The notes below the pieces were generated by a model, which saw nothing but the letters and a program-made list of their open reading frames with translations, was not told where the DNA came from and ran no database searches. A stretch of 23,182 nucleotides of DNA from Bacillus massiliigorillae (GTDB taxonomy: Bacteria; Bacillota; Bacilli; Bacillales; DSM-1321), in contig NZ_HG428741.1 in the NCBI RefSeq assembly GCF_000380245.2, forward strand, positions 2,009,949-2,033,130, written 5' to 3'. This document shows positions 21,085-23,182 of the stretch, piece after piece. Numbering within the stretch: position 1 is the first letter of the stretch; every line of letters begins with the position of its first letter. The translations under genes and the position numbers were made by a program.

Positions 21085-21103
21085 ATTATACCACTACCGG
21101 TAT
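21085..21103 (-). promoter_or_regulatory. Extended -10 promoter and palindrome of the YdhR-like gene
   Basis: On the minus strand TGGTATAAT (ending at 21085) is a consensus extended -10. It is overlapped by ATACCACTACCGGTAT (21088-21103), an inverted repeat with ATACC/GGTAT arms, placed where a repressor would block the promoter. The regulator is unknown. Confidence 0.5.
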
Positions 21104-21185
21104 ATTTCTTTATAATACTTAGCCTCAAAATACATTCTAGCTTATAATTATATTAGAATAGAATCAAATCACAAAGGAGCGAACT

Positions 21186-22145
21186 ATGGAAAAGACAGCA
21201 ATTTTATTAGTAAATTTAGGTACGCCCGATGAACCTACTCCTGCATCGGTAAGAACGTATTTAAATGAATTTCTGAGCGATCGTCGTGTCATAGACTTAC
21301 CAAGAATTCAGTGGTTACCTGTACTTCACGGAATTATATTACGGGTAAGACCAAAGAAATCTGCCGAACTATATAAATCCATCTGGGCAGAACAAGGTTC
21401 ACCGCTTTTACTTAATAGTCAAAAACAACATGCTGCACTACAACAGCGTTTCCGATTTGAACATATGAAAGTAGCATTAGCGATGAACTATGGGAATCCA
21501 TCAGTTTCTAAAGAACTTGATAAATTACATAAATGGGGTGTTCGTAAACTAATTGTTCTTCCATTATTTCCACAATACTCATCATCAACAACCGCATCTG
21601 TATGGGATAATGTAGTAATAACAATTAGCAAATGGAGAGACGTTCCAGAACTAGTATTCATACGTGATTTTCCTGATCATCCGCTCTTTATCGACTTACT
21701 TACCAACCGTATTAAAGAGTGTATCACAAAGAATGGTGACCCTGATTGCGTTGTCTTATCCTATCATGGCATACCGGTTCGTTACGCAGATACAGGAGAT
21801 GATTATCCAAAACGCTGTCAAAAAACAACAGCAGCTATCCAAAAACAATTTCCTAATGTATCTATAATAGAATGTTATCAATCAAAGTTTGGGAAAGAGC
21901 CTTGGATTGAGCCATCTACTAGTGAAACACTTCAAGCCCTTGCACAACAAGGTAAGAAGCATGTCATTATTTTGGCTCCTTCTTTTACAGCAGATTGCTT
22001 AGAAACATTAGAAGAATTAGAAGAAGAAAATAAAAATATTTTCATGGAAGCTGGTGGTGAAAGCTATCATTACTTACCTGCTGCTAATGATGATCCATTA
22101 TTTATTGATGCTTTAGAGGATATTATTTGTAAATATATTAATTAA
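21186..22145 (+). CDS. hemH: Ferrochelatase, proteobacterial (E. coli) type
   Basis: A 319-residue ferrochelatase, which inserts ferrous iron into a porphyrin to make haem. Motifs are those of the E. coli-type enzyme: LVNLGTPDEPT, VRTYLNEFLSDRRVIDLPR, GSPLL, LPLFPQYSSSTTASV, LSYHGIPVRYADTGDDYP (His194), YQSKFGKEPWIEP and APSFTADCLETLEELEEEN (Glu273). His194 and Glu273 match the catalytic pair. Length equals the E. coli enzyme (320). This lineage uses protoporphyrin IX in the species studied, whereas Bacillus normally has the coproporphyrin type, a relative of which lies 1.3 kb upstream. Acquisition by transfer is likely. AAAGGAG precedes the ATG; an inverted repeat ATTCTA/TAGAAT sits upstream around a TATAAT at 21143. 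Confidence 0.93.
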   Translation: MEKTAILLVNLGTPDEPTPASVRTYLNEFLSDRRVIDLPRIQWLPVLHGIILRVRPKKSAELYKSIWAEQGSPLLLNSQKQHAALQQRFRFEHMKVALAMNYGNPSVSKELDKLHKWGVRKLIVLPLFPQYSSSTTASVWDNVVITISKWRDVPELVFIRDFPDHPLFIDLLTNRIKECITKNGDPDCVVLSYHGIPVRYADTGDDYPKRCQKTTAAIQKQFPNVSIIECYQSKFGKEPWIEPSTSETLQALAQQGKKHVIILAPSFTADCLETLEELEEENKNIFMEAGGESYHYLPAANDDPLFIDALEDIICKYIN

Positions 22146-22195
22146 GAAATCATTTGCTTTTAGAATTTAAAAAATAGTAACACTTTTATTCATAA

Positions 22196-22244
22196 GGAAA
22201 CGAAAGTAAAGAGCTGAAATCATCAGCTTTTTACTTTCGTTTTC
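22196..22244 (+). terminator. Long hairpin terminator after hemH
   Basis: A 22-base arm at 22196-22217 pairs along its whole length (with a few G-U pairs) to 22223-22244 around a five-base loop. The 3' arm is U-rich (CTTTTTACTTTCGTTTTC). It lies 51 bases after the hemH stop. Confidence 0.85.
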
Positions 22245-22611
22245 AAAGTGAATTTCTTATATCAAGCTGTTTCCTTATATTTCTTCGAGGGAAAAAAGTA
22301 ATAACAGACTCTGTTACTCCTGTTTCTTATAGTTTTTGAGATTTGATTCAAAGTTTTTCCTATCAATGTTTTCATTAATTTTTAAAAATGGTTATACAGT
22401 TCGTATTTTCGTGCAATACTTTCACATCATTTTACCCATTCAAAAGTTTTCAATCTGCTTCATCAACTAAATAAACAATTCATTTTTATTCAAAACGAAA
22501 CTAGCAGAAATACTTTCTCCGAGCATATTTTACCCTTATTTCCCAGTGTTTGTATTATAATACAACTAATAATTCAGTTGGTTTATTGTAACAAAGAAAG
22601 TAGAGGAAGTT
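22245..22611. other. Intergenic region before the HPP gene, with a palindrome over a -10
   Basis: About 370 bases without a supported gene. Near the right end TTGTATTATAATACAA (22550-22565) is a perfect 16-bp palindrome containing TATAAT (22556-22561), 47 bases before the HPP start; no good -35 is seen, so transcription may need an activator. CAACT-N8-AGTTG follows at 22563-22580. Confidence 0.5.
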
Positions 22612-23169
22612 ATGAATGTAAAGCATGGTCTTAAAGAAAAAAATATGGCTTCATTTTCCATCTTCACGACATATTTAAGAAAGATGAAAGGTGAAGAAAA
22701 AAAGAAGGAAAGAATAAATTTTTTAGATTCATTCATTTCTCTAATAGGTGGACTCATCGCCATTATTCTAATCAGTACTGCAGCTCTTTTTCTCGAAAAT
22801 CCTATTGTCTTAGCTCCTCTTGGTGCAAGCTGTGTAATTGTTTTTTTCATGCATAAAGGTCCTTTATCTCAGCCACGTCATGTTGTTGGTGGACATTTTC
22901 TTTGTACACTACTAGGTCTTACTATTTGGAGTTTGCTAGGAACAACTATACTTTCATATGCAGTTGTGATTGGTGCTGTATTAATTGTAATGATTTTGAC
23001 AGATACATTTCATCCACCTTCTGCAGCAAGTGCACTCGTAGCAGTGAATTTCCATCCAGGCTGGGGTATGCTACTATCTGTGACACTTTGTGCAATTCTG
23101 CTAGTATGCACTTCTGCCTTTTACAATAATCTATTTAGAGAAAGACAATACCCTAAATATTGGATATAA
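22612..23169 (+). CDS. HPP-family integral membrane protein
   Basis: A 185-residue protein of the HPP family, named for its His-Pro-Pro motif (residues 134-136 in DTFHPPSAASALVAV). After a basic N-terminus (about 1-38) there are four to five hydrophobic segments (about 41-60, 66-80, 94-108, 112-130, 150-168). Other family marks are VLAPLGASCV and QPRHVVGGH. A cyanobacterial member has been linked to nitrite uptake into chloroplast-like compartments and cells; here the substrate is unknown and no nitrogen genes are nearby. AGAGGAAG precedes the ATG. A stop at 23167-23169 completes the gene inside the window. Confidence 0.9.
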   Translation: MNVKHGLKEKNMASFSIFTTYLRKMKGEEKKKERINFLDSFISLIGGLIAIILISTAALFLENPIVLAPLGASCVIVFFMHKGPLSQPRHVVGGHFLCTLLGLTIWSLLGTTILSYAVVIGAVLIVMILTDTFHPPSAASALVAVNFHPGWGMLLSVTLCAILLVCTSAFYNNLFRERQYPKYWI

Positions 23170-23182
23170 AAAAACAAGATTG

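Noticed and set aside
21142..21156. PerR-like box upstream of hemH
   Set aside because: The left half TTATAAT fits, but the right half matches only about four of seven positions of the PerR palindrome.

Overview
The window looks like part of a low-GC Bacillota genome, most likely Bacillaceae. Evidence: AT-rich DNA, strong AGGAGG-type ribosome sites with frequent TTG and GTG starts, a skin/PBSX-like phage early region, a YtgP/MurJ-type flippase, a coproporphyrin-type ferrochelatase relative under a Fur box, and lipoproteins with canonical lipoboxes. I cannot name the species. I see no tRNA, rRNA or CRISPR array.

Positions 1 to about 10,780 are the right-hand (integrase-proximal) part of a prophage that continues past the left edge. 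It has a classic divergent genetic switch. On the minus strand, reading leftwards from 6246, is the early operon: a Cro-like protein, a DUF771-like DNA-binding protein, a 210-residue HTH protein, a 27-residue peptide, a YqaI-like zinc-ribbon protein, a YqaJ-type exonuclease, RecT, a 58-residue protein, a DnaD-like replication initiator, an 80-residue HTH protein, an AntA/ANT antirepressor, a DUF1064 nuclease-like protein and a 44-residue protein. On the plus strand from 6413 is the lysogeny module: CI-like repressor, a DUF4041 plus GIY-YIG protein (a likely anti-phage nuclease), an ImmA-type metalloprotease, an unknown 125-residue protein and a tyrosine integrase. Four 17-bp operators lie between the two arms and a fifth lies inside the end of the cro-like gene. 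A 12-bp repeat array sits in the linker-coding part of the DnaD-like gene, as expected for a phage origin. A second array of the same design lies in the lysogeny module at about 8275-8385.

At about 10,700-10,785 the prophage joins the chromosome inside a two-repeat TIG/Ig-like lipoprotein gene, which it truncates partway through the second repeat. Upstream, in the same operon, is a lipoprotein with a complete CuA copper-site ligand set but no oxidase genes nearby. A LysM protein, a 5'-truncated P-loop kinase remnant and a MurJ/YtgP-family flippase follow.

From 16.5 kb the content turns to transport and haem. A Fur-box promoter at about 19.9 kb reads leftwards into a CpfC-type ferrochelatase relative and probably on into an ABC exporter pair. 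To the right are two small membrane-protein genes, one with an apparent poly-A frameshift, the last codons of a lost chemotaxis receptor, a YdhR-type monooxygenase, and a second ferrochelatase of the proteobacterial (E. coli-like) type. An HPP-family membrane protein closes the window. Two ferrochelatase lineages within 3 kb, one with an iron-control signal and the other without a recognised one, is the most notable chromosomal feature.
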